Positions 47,341 through 57,879 of a stretch of DNA of 64,000 nucleotides are shown here, in pieces. Below the pieces are notes generated by a model. It saw nothing but the letters and a program-made list of their open reading frames with translations, did no database searches and was not told the origin of the DNA. This stretch comes from Tricholoma matsutake (lineage: Eukaryota > Basidiomycota > Agaricomycetes > Agaricales > Tricholomataceae): the NCBI GenBank assembly GCA_026075535.2, contig AP026539.1, positions 1-64,000 of the forward strand. The letters run 5' to 3'. The stretch's first letter is position 1. The number at the start of each line of letters is the position of its first letter. The position numbers were made by a program, and so were the translations under genes.

Positions 47341-49360
47341 AGGTGAATGCTGTATGTGTGGTACATGTCGTCGCTGACATTCCCGAGTCACAAGTGAAAT
47401 TTTGGAGTGAGTACTGTATGTGCTGTACATGTCGTCTGTGATGTCCCAGACTTACAAGTGAAATTTTGTAGTGACATGCTAAACATGTCATCGTGGACAT
47501 TCCAGACTCACAAGTAAAATTGTGCAGTGAGTACTGTACATGCTGTACATGTCTTCGTTGACGTTCCAGACTCACAAGTGAAATGGTGCAGTGAGCACTG
47601 TACGTGCTAAACATGTCGTCGTTGAAGTTCTGTATGTGGTGAGTATTGTATGTGATATACATGTCATCATTGACGTTCTGTCCTCACAAGTGAAATTGTG
47701 TGGTAAGTACTGTATGTGTTGTACATGTTGTCGTTGACGTCCCCGACTCACAAGTGAAATTTTGCAGTGAGTACTGTATGTGCTGTACAACATGTCGTCG
47801 TTGACGTTCCAGACTCACAAGTGAAATTGTGCAGTGAGTACTGTATGTGCTAAACATGTCGTCATTGAAGTTCTGTATGTGGTGAGTACTGTATGTGCTA
47901 TACATGTCGTCGTTGACGTTCTGTCGTCACAAGTGAAATCTTGTGGTGAGTACTGTATGTGCTGTACATGTCGTTGTTGAAGTTCTGTCATCAGAAGTGA
48001 GATTATGCCATGAGTACTGTACACGCTGTCGTTGACTTTCTGTCCTCACAATTCAAAGTATGCAGTGAGTACTATACATGCTGTCATGGACGTTCTGTCC
48101 TCACAAGGGAAATTATGCAGTGAGTACTGTACATGTCGTCGTGGACGTTCTGTCCTCACCAGTGAAATTATACAGTGAGTACTGTACATGCTGTCATTGA
48201 CGTTCTGTTCTCACAATTCAAATTATGCGGTGAGTACATGTTGTCATTGACATCCTGTCATTACAAGTGAAATTATGTGGTGAGTACTGTACATGCCGTC
48301 CTTGACGTTCTGTCCTCACAACTTAAATTATGCGGTGAGTACCGTACATGTCGTCGTTGACATTCTGTCCTCACAAGTCAAATTATGCGGTGAGTACTGT
48401 ACATGCTGTCTTTGACGTGCTATCCTCACAAGTGAAATTATGCAGTGAGTACTGTACATGCCATCCTTGACGTTCTGTCCTCACAAGTGAAATTATGCGA
48501 TGAGTATTGTACATGCCGTCGCTGATGTTCTGTCCTCACAAGTGAAATTATGCGGTGAGTACTGTACATGCCGTCCTTGACGTTCTGTCCTCACCAGTGA
48601 AATTATACAGTGAGTACTGTACATGCTGTCATTGACATTCTGTTCTCACAATTCAAATTATGCAGTGAGTACATGTTGTCATTGACGTTCTGTAATTACA
48701 AGTGAAATTGTGTGGTGAGTACTGCACATGCCGTCCTTGATGTTCTGTCCTCACAATTGACATTATGTGGTAAGTACTATACATGCCGTCGTTGATGTTC
48801 TGTCCTCAACAGTGAAATTATACAGTGAGTACTGTACATGCTGTCGTTGACATTCTGTTCTCACAATTCAAATTATGCAGTGAGTACATGTTGTTGTTGA
48901 TGTTCTGTCCTCACAAGTGGAATTATGTGGTGAGTACTGTATGTGCTGTACATGTTGTTGTTGACATTCTGTCATTACAAGTGAAATTATGTGGTGAGTA
49001 CTGTACATGCCGGCCTTGACGTTCTGTCCTCACAAGTGAAATTATGCAGTGAGCACTGTACATGCCATCGTTGACGTTCTGTCCTCACCAGTGAAGTTAT
49101 ACAGTGAGTACTGTACATGCTGTCATTGACGTTCTGTTCTCACAATTCAAATTATGCGGTGAGTACATGTTGTCATTGACGTTCTGTCATTCAAAGTGAA
49201 ATTATGTGGTGAGTACTGGACATGCTGTCCTTGACATTCTGTCCTCACCAGTGAAATTATGCGGTGAGTATTGTATGTGCCATACATGTTGACTACTGTA
49301 TGTGCCATACATGTTGTTGTTGATGTTCTGTCATCACAAGTGAAATTGTCCGGTGATAAG
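47341..49360 (+). repeat. 55-base tandem array, about 36 units
   Basis: Typical unit: TTGACGTTCTGTCCTCACAA, GTGAAATTATGCGGTGAGTA, CTGTACATGCCGTC. Early units (47340-47960) are longer and more varied. Units keep CpG (GACGTT, GCCGTC) in many copies. ORFs here are repeat artefacts. Confidence 0.95.
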
Positions 49361-49660
49361 CATAAGAAATAAAAGTCCTCATATATATTTATATGGCCAC
49401 TCTGCGAGACAATGCCCCCCCCAACCCCCCAAGGGGGGATCATTGAACGTTCTGACCCTAAGCAGCTAAGCCAAACACTAATGCGGCCTTTGGCCGCCGA
49501 GGCAACCCTAACCGAGCCTAACATGGTTACACCGAGACTTTCCCATGAGTGAGTCAGATGACCTAGCATAACTATAAAAATCCCCCAATGGCCATCAAAA
49601 GTCCTCGTGACAGCCAAGCGGAAAAAATCCATTTCACGTCCATACCCCCCCTCATTAGAA
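49361..49660. other. Spacer between arrays
   Basis: Short G/C runs (about 49415-49438) and a CpG-rich patch (49485-49510). No gene. Confidence 0.5.
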
Positions 49661-49844
49661 TCCCTCACCACCTTACTCCCCTTCCCCCACCACCCTACTC
49701 CCCTTCCCCCCCCACCCTACTCCCCTTCCCCCCCCACCCTACTCCCCTTCCCCCCCCACCCTACTCCCCTTCCCCCACCACCCTACTCCCCTAGTTTTCC
49801 ACCCTACCCTACAATCTCAAATATATCTCCTGATAACCCTAAGA
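49661..49844 (+). repeat. C-rich repeat ending in CCCTAAG, copy 2
   Basis: Same structure as 43297-43472: C-rich units, then TTTTCCACCCTACCCTACAA and CTGATAACCCTAAG. It abuts the broken start of gypsy copy 2. Confidence 0.85.
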
Positions 49845-50301
49845 GCACATATTATCTCATGCCCATAAACGGAAGCTGGCATTCGACAGGAGACTATTAG
49901 CCCAAGCTCCAAGAGAGGTCATATTCAAAGCAGGACAACTCGTACAGGTATACAGGAGTGACCTGGACTTCACATTTAAGGTAGAAAGGAAGATGGAGCC
50001 TAGGTGGTCAGCACCATGCTGAGTAACAAGCAGGGACCGCAATTCTTACAAGTTGGAGACTCTCAAAGGATTACCTATTAGCAACAGGTTCTCCTCCAGG
50101 CAACTATGAAGGTTCATTCCACATAGCGGCACAGTGCTACATGAAGTTCAAGCAGAGATTGAAAAGCTGCAGAGTAAGCAGGAAGCCGAAGACGACATTG
50201 TGCAAGGGGTAGAAGGAAGACAGGTGATTGACGATGATAGCAATACAGATTGGGAGGATATAGAGCATGGAGCAGAGCACGAACCATCAACCCTGAGCTG
50301 A
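49845..50301 (+). pseudogene. gypsy integrase C-terminus relic
   Basis: Reads KRKLAFDRRLLAQAPREV and VQVYRSDLDFTFK, followed by the acidic end. In-frame TGA at 50020 and another TGA near 50106. At the place where copy 1 has TGA (3298), this copy has CAA (Gln). Confidence 0.85.
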
Positions 50302-50356
50302 GTTCAGCAATGGCCCTGGCTGCTGACTAACACCGATCATTTTAAGCCCGACTCCC

Positions 50357-50365
50357 TATATATTA
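50357..50365 (+). promoter_or_regulatory. TATA-like box before the small ORF, copy 2
   Basis: TATATATTA, same position and sequence as 3761-3769 in copy 1. Confidence 0.45.
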
Positions 50366-50412
50366 GAGGCCCTAGATCACTTCAACCACCTCGCCAACCC
50401 ACACTCAGTCTA

Positions 50413-50736
50413 ATGAATGCAAGAGCCTTGAATAACGGATGGTTTTCTGGATATACCCTATTCTTCATTGTCATGGTGTTCCTCTGCCCTTTCATCCTAA
50501 CATCAAAACAACTACAACTGGACCCTGAATACGATGATATTGAACTGGGGGAGTTACCCAGTTTTGTCAACCCAGAGCTAGTTCAAGAACGACTTGCTAT
50601 CCCAATACCACCCGACATTGACTTCCTGCCAGCTGCTCATTTACAGCCTTCACAAGATGCACACCCAGTAACCCTGACCGATCCAAGAGCCGACTATGAT
50701 AATGGACAAGGTCCCAGAAGGTACCTGTGGCCCTAA
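50413..50736 (+). CDS. Intact small membrane ORF of the gypsy element
   Basis: 107 residues. N-terminus MNARALNNGWFSG, one hydrophobic segment (about residues 13-31, TLFFIVMVFLCPFIL), then an acidic juxtamembrane part (DPEYDDIELGELPSFVNPEL) and C-terminal RRYLWP. It aligns over its length with 3827-4096 despite decay elsewhere. It has its own TATA-like box 56 bases upstream, and ends 36 bases before the LTR. Topology and role are unknown; an env-like or accessory role is a guess. Confidence 0.6.
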   Translation: MNARALNNGWFSGYTLFFIVMVFLCPFILTSKQLQLDPEYDDIELGELPSFVNPELVQERLAIPIPPDIDFLPAAHLQPSQDAHPVTLTDPRADYDNGQGPRRYLWP

Positions 50737-50772
50737 ACACCATTTCTATGTTGGGCCTTTAGGGGGAGCGAT

Positions 50773-51138
50773 TGTCATGGACATGCCTCCTGGGGTACAT
50801 GGGCCAAGGTGAGGGTAAGGCATTGGTGCCTTGTACATACATAATTCTCTTTTCCTTCCCTGAGTTGAGATCGCAACGAGGGCATTGCTATTGTGTAGGG
50901 GGGTACATGTAGCTGTGGCAGTAGTGCTCATAGCAGAGTCTGTAGCAGAGCCGTGCCAGAGTCCGGCATTCCCCTTAGTGGTCACATGACCTCGTAGATA
51001 GACACGCGCATGTGGTAGACAGAGAATCATCTTTGCTTGTCCGCATCCTTTCTGACTCGCATCTAGTAGTAGACGTGAGCCCTGTCTGAACCGTCTCGTC
51101 TAGTAGTAGACGAGACCCTGAGAGACCGCACGACTCCA
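50773..51138 (+). repeat. 3' LTR of gypsy copy 2
   Basis: TGTCATGGACATGCC..CGACTCCA, preceded by AGGGGGAGCG. It keeps the inverted repeat (51093-51116). About 18 bases longer than the copy 1 LTR. Confidence 0.8.
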
Positions 51139-52093
51139 GTGCTGAGCTCACTTGTTGCCATCTCCACCCCCCACATCCACCTCCTCCACAACCTACCCCC
51201 ACACCCTCTATTGCCCCGCCCTGCCCCTGCCCCACATAAATGCTCAATATGTCCACTTCAAATGGGAACCCCCACTGCCCCCCCCCCACACACACACACA
51301 TTGCCATTGCCAGGGCAATCTCCCCATTGAACACCCCCTTCCCCTTTGGCCTATCCTCATCTCCATCCCCATCCCCATTCATCACAGCACCCAGACTAGC
51401 ATGCTGCTCATCCCCTGCTGCAAATGCAAAATCCCCAACTCTGACATATGTTGAGGGTCATTTTATGGTGATGGTGGTGCTGGGGCCTGCCATCTGTATG
51501 GTGGCAGGATGGGATGAATGTGGGCAACATGGACAAGAGGACCAAGGAGGCATCAGCATTGTTGCCAGTGATGTTCTGCAGCTGGCTCAAGAGGCAGTTG
51601 AAGTTGGGAGTGGGAGAATCAGAGGAGGGGTGGTGTTTGTGGGTAGAGTTGGCACAAGAGACAGAGGTGGAGGGTAGGAGGGAGGATTTGTAGCTCCTGG
51701 AGCCACTGGGACAGCACTTGCTTGGGAGACCCAGTGGGAGATCATGGGGAAGTGGGGGCTGGGCATGTGGAGGACAGGGTATCGTGTGTTCTGGTGATTG
51801 TGGAGAGGTGTATGGAGGGCTGGAGGGCGAGTTGGATTGGGTTGGGTTGTGTAGATGAGCAGAGGATTGGCTTGCCAGTTTGTGTGCACAAGTTAGGCTA
51901 GAGCCTGCATGTAAGCCACCACATAAAGGAATATTGGGGAGGGTAGTTGTGTTTCTTGTGGGCATCGCTGTAGGTGATAGAGGGGACAGTGCTCCACAGG
52001 TATGATGACCATTGATTAGGGAGAGCATGGGGCAGAAAGAAGGATCGCCTAGTGGCAATGGAGACAATACACTGGGCATGTGGTGTCTGTTCA
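51139..52093. other. Low-complexity stretch, no supported gene
   Basis: C-rich and CA-rich (51150-51420). A 247-codon minus ORF (52151-51408) is almost only Pro/Ser/His/Leu, and its start lies in the fold-back element, so it is not called. Confidence 0.5.
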
Positions 52094-53751
52094 ACTGAAC
52101 ACTATTGACCCAGCAGATTCTTTGCAACACGTGACTTTTGGAAAATGCCATTGCTGGAATTTATGCAGATTTTCAGCAAGCATTTGCTTGAGCATTGTAG
52201 CCTTTTTACATAATACAGTTTTCACATTGATACTGAGACTGTAGGAGACAGTCAGACTCCAAAGCATGGTAAAAGGTTTTCAGACCACAACTTCAATGCA
52301 CTATCATATTACTGCGTGACTGGCAATTGGTCATGTTTGTACTTTGATTTATTTTGAATGGGAGATCTTTTGCAAGCCATTCTTCGACAACCATGCCACA
52401 TTTTGGCATGATTCTGTAGTCTATCTTATGGTACTAACTGAGCTCTAGAGCTCCACACAACATTTTTATTTTTTAGTTGATCTGTGGAAATTAGGTTGAC
52501 CCCTGCCAATTATTTGTGTGCATTAAGACTATAGGTCTTTAACTCAGCCTCAGCTTCATGTGTTTACAGTTGGAGGCTTTCCAACTGTATCGGTATCGCA
52601 CTAGGAGACTTTCCTAGTGTATCGGGCTTCCTGCCTTCACTTGGGTACTTCCACAAGTAGTCACGGCTATCCGTACTCAGAGGCTTTCTGACTAGACTGT
52701 TCGTTCGTGTATCACAGTTGGAGGCTTTCCAACTGTGGAGTTTGGGTTATCACAGCTAGGGGCTTCCTAAGCTGTCGAGTTCGAGTGTATCACAACTAAG
52801 GGACTTCCTTAGTTGTCGAGTGTTCTGGTTGAGTCTAAGACCGTTGGTTGAATTAGGTCAAGCTGCAGAAATCACAGAGTGTAGCTACAGCTTATATACT
52901 GTTCCAGGACTATCTATCATCCAATCGGAAGGTGAGATGCTTATCAGGTAAATATAGACAAGAACAATAGAAACAGTAGGCCTCATGCCTCGCATGAGGT
53001 GTCCGATGTCACGGACCTCATGTAAAGGGGTTGTCGTACCACGATGTGTGTGGGAGTGGATTTGGGTGCATGGAGTCACCATGTGTCAAGGTGTCTTCTG
53101 TCGGAAGTGAGTCGAATCGAACAAGAAAAAATGAAGTGCCCGGTCTTGCGGGTCCAGATAACAAATTGTAACAGTGTGTGCAAACAATATCTCAAGAACT
53201 AGTGACTCACAACCTCAATTATTTGCAGGGGACATCCTCACCTAGATTACCCTTGACAGTGTACCACTCTCAGCTTGTTTTTCTGACCATTAGTTCTTGA
53301 GATATTGTTTGCACACACACATAATTGGCAAGGGTCAACCTAATTTTCACAGATCAACTAAAAAATAAAAATGTTGTGTGGAGCTCTAGAGCTCAGTTAG
53401 TAACATAAGATAGACTACAGAATCATGCCAAAATGTGGCATGGTTGTTGAGGAATGGCTTGCAGAAGATCTCCCCTTCGAAATAAATCAAGGTACAAACA
53501 TGACCAAATTTACAAGTTTTTCCAGTTGCACAGTAATATGATAGTGCATTGAAGTTGTGGTCTGAAAACCTTTTACCATGCTTTGGAGTCTGACTGTCTC
53601 CTACAGTCTCAGTATCAATGTGAAAACTGTATTATGTAAGAAGGCTACAATGCTCAAGCAAACACTCGCCGAAAATCTGCATAAGTTCCAGCAACAGCAT
53701 TTTCTGAAAGTCATGTGTTGTGAAGAATCTGCTGGGTCAATAGTGTTCAGT
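52094..53751. mobile_element. Fold-back element with ~450-base inverted arms
   Basis: The left arm starts ACTGAACACTATTGACC at 52094; the right arm ends with its reverse complement at 53751. The arms pair through GGTAAAAGGTTTTCAGACC, GAGCTCTAGAGCTC and AACAATATCTCAAGAACTA. The loop is only about 100 bases (about 53200-53290). A solo LTR (52521-53173) is inserted near the inner end of the left arm; without it the element is about 1.0 kb. No ORF of note; target duplication not resolved. Confidence 0.8.
52521..53173 (-). mobile_element. Solo LTR inside the fold-back element
   Basis: Reverse orientation relative to 36207-36962 and clearly homologous: TGTTACAATT at 53173 downwards, TATATAAGC near 52895, and TATAGTCTTAA near 52535-52525. 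Flanked by GTGTG duplications (52516-52520 and 53174-53178); removal restores the arm sequence. Confidence 0.75.
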
Positions 53752-54652
53752 CACTGGCTGCACCGCAAGATACTTCTGGGGAGGTATCATGTCAGTATTG
53801 TAGAAGTATTCTTAATACTGTCTTCATACTCACCAAGAGGTATTTTGCCAGTATTCATACCAATCTAAGATACTACTTGAGTACCTTCAGTACTGTCAAA
53901 ATATGATATGATACTGTCAAAATACTTCTGGCAAAGTCTGTTGACAATATTAGGAATACTGTCAGGGTACTTCCACAGTACTTCTCCAGCAGTATTGTGC
54001 CTTGCACCCAGTGCAGTGCCTGTTCATGCCACAATTGGGTTTCATATTGGAGAATAGTGCAGCTTTGAGGAACATATTACATGTCGGGGGTTTTGTGGCA
54101 CTGGCAAATAGCGTCGACATGGTTGATACAGGGAAACGGGACGAGGAAGGTGTTTCATCGACGGTTGTGCTGTGAGAGAAGAATGCATTAGTGCAAAAAA
54201 AATAGCGATAGACGACAATGCCCAACCTGGGATAGGTTACTAGGTAGGGTAAGATTAAGAGAACATTTTTCGAGGAAATCGGGGCTGCACTGTGAAGGGG
54301 TCCGGAGGAAGAGACGGTAGGCATTTGTGAAGGAGATTTCATGCGAAGAAATAGACGGGCCCAGAGAAAGTGAGGCGGTGATCCATTCAAGGCTGGTGGG
54401 CACCGAGGGCGAACGACCATTCCATTCTAGAAGAAAATCAAGGGCAGCGAAGCTAAATGGTAAGAAGGGAAGATATCAGAATACAGAATGCCAATCGCAG
54501 AGATACATTACGATGAACACATGTCAGTGCGGCCGCGAAGCGCGCTTCGCTACATATGTTATGAAGTTTCCATGGCTTGGATGACCGATTTCTCATCACG
54601 TGGCGTTCAATTGTTTATTTCTCGCACTGTAGTGCCACTCGATCCACTTCTA
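53752..54652. other. Upstream region of the CRN-kinase gene
   Basis: 53768-54000 is a patch of AGTACTGTCAAAATAC-type words with weak inverted symmetry, perhaps a small MITE. From about 54100 the sequence becomes CpG-rich and is the likely promoter region; no clear TATA box seen. Confidence 0.45.
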
Positions 54653-56888
54653 ATGTCAACGATCATCAGCCTTAATTGTTGCGTCTTCGGCGACGATCCC
54701 TCTCGCGTATTTTCCGTAGACATTGATAAAAACAAGAAGGTCTCGGTGCTAAGGGATGCCATCCAAGCGAAGAAGAAGCCTGCATTCGATTCCATTACTG
54801 CCGACAGACTCGATCTATGGAACGCTAACAACATTCCAACGGACGGAGACAAACGGGATTTCCAAACGAAACTGAACTGGATAGTGGCGAATGAGGATTC
54901 ATTGAGAGGCGCGAAGAAGCTCAGTTCTGTGTTTGGGAGTCTGGAAGAGGAAGCACTACATGTGATCGTCAAGGCCGGTGAGCATTGCTAGTTCCGTTTG
55001 TTTTATCTGTTACTTAACACAGGATTTTGGTAAGCATCTGATGGGCCCCTATTACTCCAACTCAACTGCCTGCGGCTCGGCGACGATCCCTCCCGCGTAT
55101 TTTCCGTAAAGATCGATAGCAACGAGAATGTCTCGGTGTTGAGGGAGGCCATCAAAGCGAAGAAGACACCTGCGTTCGACTATATTAATGCCGACAGACT
55201 CGATCTATGGAACGTTTCCATTGAAATCGATGATGATCTTTCAGAGAAACTTGCAGAGCGTCCTCACGAAAGGACTTTACGTCCGACGGAAATTTTGTCC
55301 GATGTATTTCCAAACGGAACTCCTGCCGTCAACACCCTCCATATCGTCGTTTATGCGCCTCCTGGTACGTGCTTTACCCCAGTGTTAATGATGGTGGGTA
55401 TTCATTCGACGCTAGTTCAACGATTGAGCAGAGTCCCTCCATCTTCGTACAACGCTCCTGCCGGCACGGCTACGGTAGAAGGTCTACGGTCCACATTCTT
55501 GAATAACTCACCTCAGAAGTCCCCTTCCGCCGGTGGGCAAACAGCGGACTTTTTCAGCCGTCAACATCGTGATACACAGGCAATAGCGTGCAATCGCCCT
55601 TCCTCAGCCAGTGATGTAATACCAGTCACGCTTCTCCACCCCGTATTCGGCGAATTCATTGACGATTGCGATAACTACGAGCCAAACAAAAAGGACCACG
55701 ACGTCGTGCTCAAGTTGCAAACAGCCATGTCCCACATCTACGCAGACGAAAAATCCCGCGCAAACGCTATCCGCGATATCTTCGAATCGTACGGGATATA
55801 CCTCCGACCAACCAAGATTGGCAATTTCGAAACGGATGGAGATATGACCTCGGGACGATTCGTCACGCTTCTCGCGGAATTCAAGAACGATGTGGGATGG
55901 TCAGGTGCTGAACCGTACCTTCAAGCCGCGCTATATTATCTAGAGTTTACCCGGAAACTGGCTCCTAAATACTCGCAATCCTCGCTGCCGTGTCTGATTA
56001 TGCTCGTTTTTGGTTCGTTCCCCTCAGCTGTCCTTGACTCCTTGTTTACTAAGCTCGAATTATATGCCAGGCCCCTACCTATGTTTCGCCGGTGCAGCTT
56101 GGAACAATCGCCCTAATCTACAGATCCTCTCAGTTCTACCATTTCATTTCCACTTTTCGGATACAAGGTTGAAGATGATGGCTGCGCGACAACTGGGAGC
56201 ATCTACGAGAGCCATTAATTGTATCAAGCGTTTTTACGAGGACGAATATCACACCCGTAACCCACCTTCTCCTCCAAACCAATCACAACCCCAGCCCATG
56301 CAACTGTTCCCATATCCGACATCTTTCACATCACTTGTGGATTCGAAGAAACAAAGCTTTGTTTATCGCTCTCACTTGGACAACAACAAGCTCATTTTTC
56401 GCGCGAAACTGTGCGATGGCAGCTCTGACCTTTGTGTCAAATTTGTTCGTCAGTATTCAAAGGAGGTTCATGAATATTGTGCTTCGATTAATGCTGCGCC
56501 GAAGCTCCTGGGCTTCGAGAGTATGCCTGGTGGATGGTATATGGTTGTGATGACTTTTATCGAAGGATATGACATGCTCCATGAATCTGAATCTCTCATA
56601 CACACGGACACGATTCGAGCTGTCATCGACCAGCTGCATGAATCTGGTTATGTGCATGGTGACATCCGGGACACAAATGTCATGGTTTCTTCTAACGGAC
56701 ACGTCATTCTTCTTGATTTTGACTGGGCAGGGGAGAGTGGAAAGGTTCGATACCCAATGAACACTCATTATGGAGATGATCTATGGCGGCCTGAAGGAGC
56801 ACGGGATGGCATGCTGATTACTTGTGAACATGACATCGAAATGATGGATGCTATGTCTGAAGCATTACAGAGGGATGCCAGATGTTGA
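54653..56888 (+). CDS. Crinkler-Crinkler-kinase-like protein, intact
   Basis: Four exons, 54653-54977, 55035-55364, 55416-56012 and 56071-56888, with introns of 57, 51 and 58 bases. They join to 2,070 bases (689 residues) without stops. The first acceptor is the weak point: CACAG at 55022 would give a stop, while GGTAAG at 55034 keeps the frame. Residues 1-108: Crinkler N-domain (SLNCCVFGDDPSRVFSVDI, LDLWNA). About 115-218: a second Crinkler domain (DDPSRVFSVKI, LDLWNV). Then a linker, VIPVTLLHPVFGEFIDDC, and a kinase-like C-terminus with HGDIRDTN (about 612) and LLDFDWAG (about 633) in the catalytic-loop and DFG positions. CRN proteins are known as effectors in oomycetes (CRN8 of Phytophthora has a kinase domain) and also occur in fungi; its role here is not known. 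Confidence 0.82.
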
Positions 56889-57532
56889 GTATGTAGAAAC
56901 TGATAGATTTTGGCACTGCATCGATGACTTGATTGTTGAGACCTGAAGTTTAAAACCAACAACATCAAAACTCCAACCCTGACGTGGTTACGACAGAGGC
57001 TTTTACCATTTCATAAATACTATTTAAAGTAATACTTACTGCTGCAACTTGAACTCAGTACATGGCATATGGGACAAAGTCATCGAGACATGTCTTACCC
57101 GACTAGAAAACTACCGCATCTTGTCAATGGAGAAGGCGCGACTGACGCATTGGTGGAATGAGCAAATGGTGGCATATGACACCTCTGAAGTGACATCGCA
57201 GTGTGTGTATTTCGATGATACACCCATGCAACACGCTGTATAAACTCCATGGGGCTGCAGCATCAGCATGGACCACAGACAACTTTAAGTTGCTTGCGAG
57301 ATCACACAGCAATAGTCACCTGCCTTTTGTCCTGGAGCTTTTTCTGCATCTCATAGGAACAATTTGTCATGTGTCACCGCCCTAGGTTACACAATACTAC
57401 ATCGTTTTCAAGATCATACTATGGTGGTCAAGGCATTGACAACCAGGTGGCATTGTTGTAACCTACCTCCAACATGATTCTTGTTACCTCCAATGCGAAT
57501 GTGGATAGCTGGTCTACCATAGAGTTGACAGT
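56889..57532. other. Spacer between CRN-kinase and copia
   Basis: A 64-codon plus ORF (57049-57243, VIETCLTRLENYRILSMEKA) may be a gene scrap. Nothing recognised. Confidence 0.4.
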
Positions 57533-57537
57533 ACCTA

Positions 57538-57745
57538 TTGGAAATCAGGCTGGGAAACAAACAGAGAAGAGTTAATTCTCTTAGAGACAAGTGGGGTAAA
57601 TGAGACAAGGAACTTCTTATTCTTTCTCCTATACTATGGCTGTATGTAACTGTGCTATAAATAGAACACGCATCAAAACAGCTGCTCTGTTAATAATATC
57701 TGGCATCTGGCCTCAGACCATGGGCTTGGATTGCCTATCCCAACA
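57538..57745 (-). repeat. copia 3' LTR
   Basis: On the minus strand TGTTGGGATAGG..GATTTCCAA. A CTATAAATAG word, a possible TATA box, lies at about 57653. Confidence 0.9.
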
Positions 57746-57757
57746 CTCCCCTTCAAG
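57746..57757 (-). promoter_or_regulatory. copia polypurine tract
   Basis: The minus strand reads GAAGGGGAG directly before the TGTTGG start of the 3' LTR. Confidence 0.75.
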
Positions 57758-57879
57758 CCAAGCATGGTTTGAGTTATTAGCAATGGTTAACTGGATTATC
57801 TTTCAGGTGCATTAAAACCTCTGTGTGGTGGAAAACCCTGTGGGTAAAACCCAAGTCACACATGAGGAAAGCTACTGAG

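Larger units (their letters stand above)
49845..51138 (+). mobile_element. 3' remnant of gypsy copy 2
   Basis: Homology to copy 1 begins at the integrase end (CACATAT.., compare 3240) and continues through the small ORF, the purine tract and the LTR. Everything 5' of this is absent; the break coincides with the end of the C-rich repeat. Confidence 0.9.

Noticed and set aside
51408..52151. 247-codon minus-strand ORF rich in Pro/Ser/His
   Set aside because: Low-complexity composition, start inside the fold-back element, no splice support and no family resemblance.
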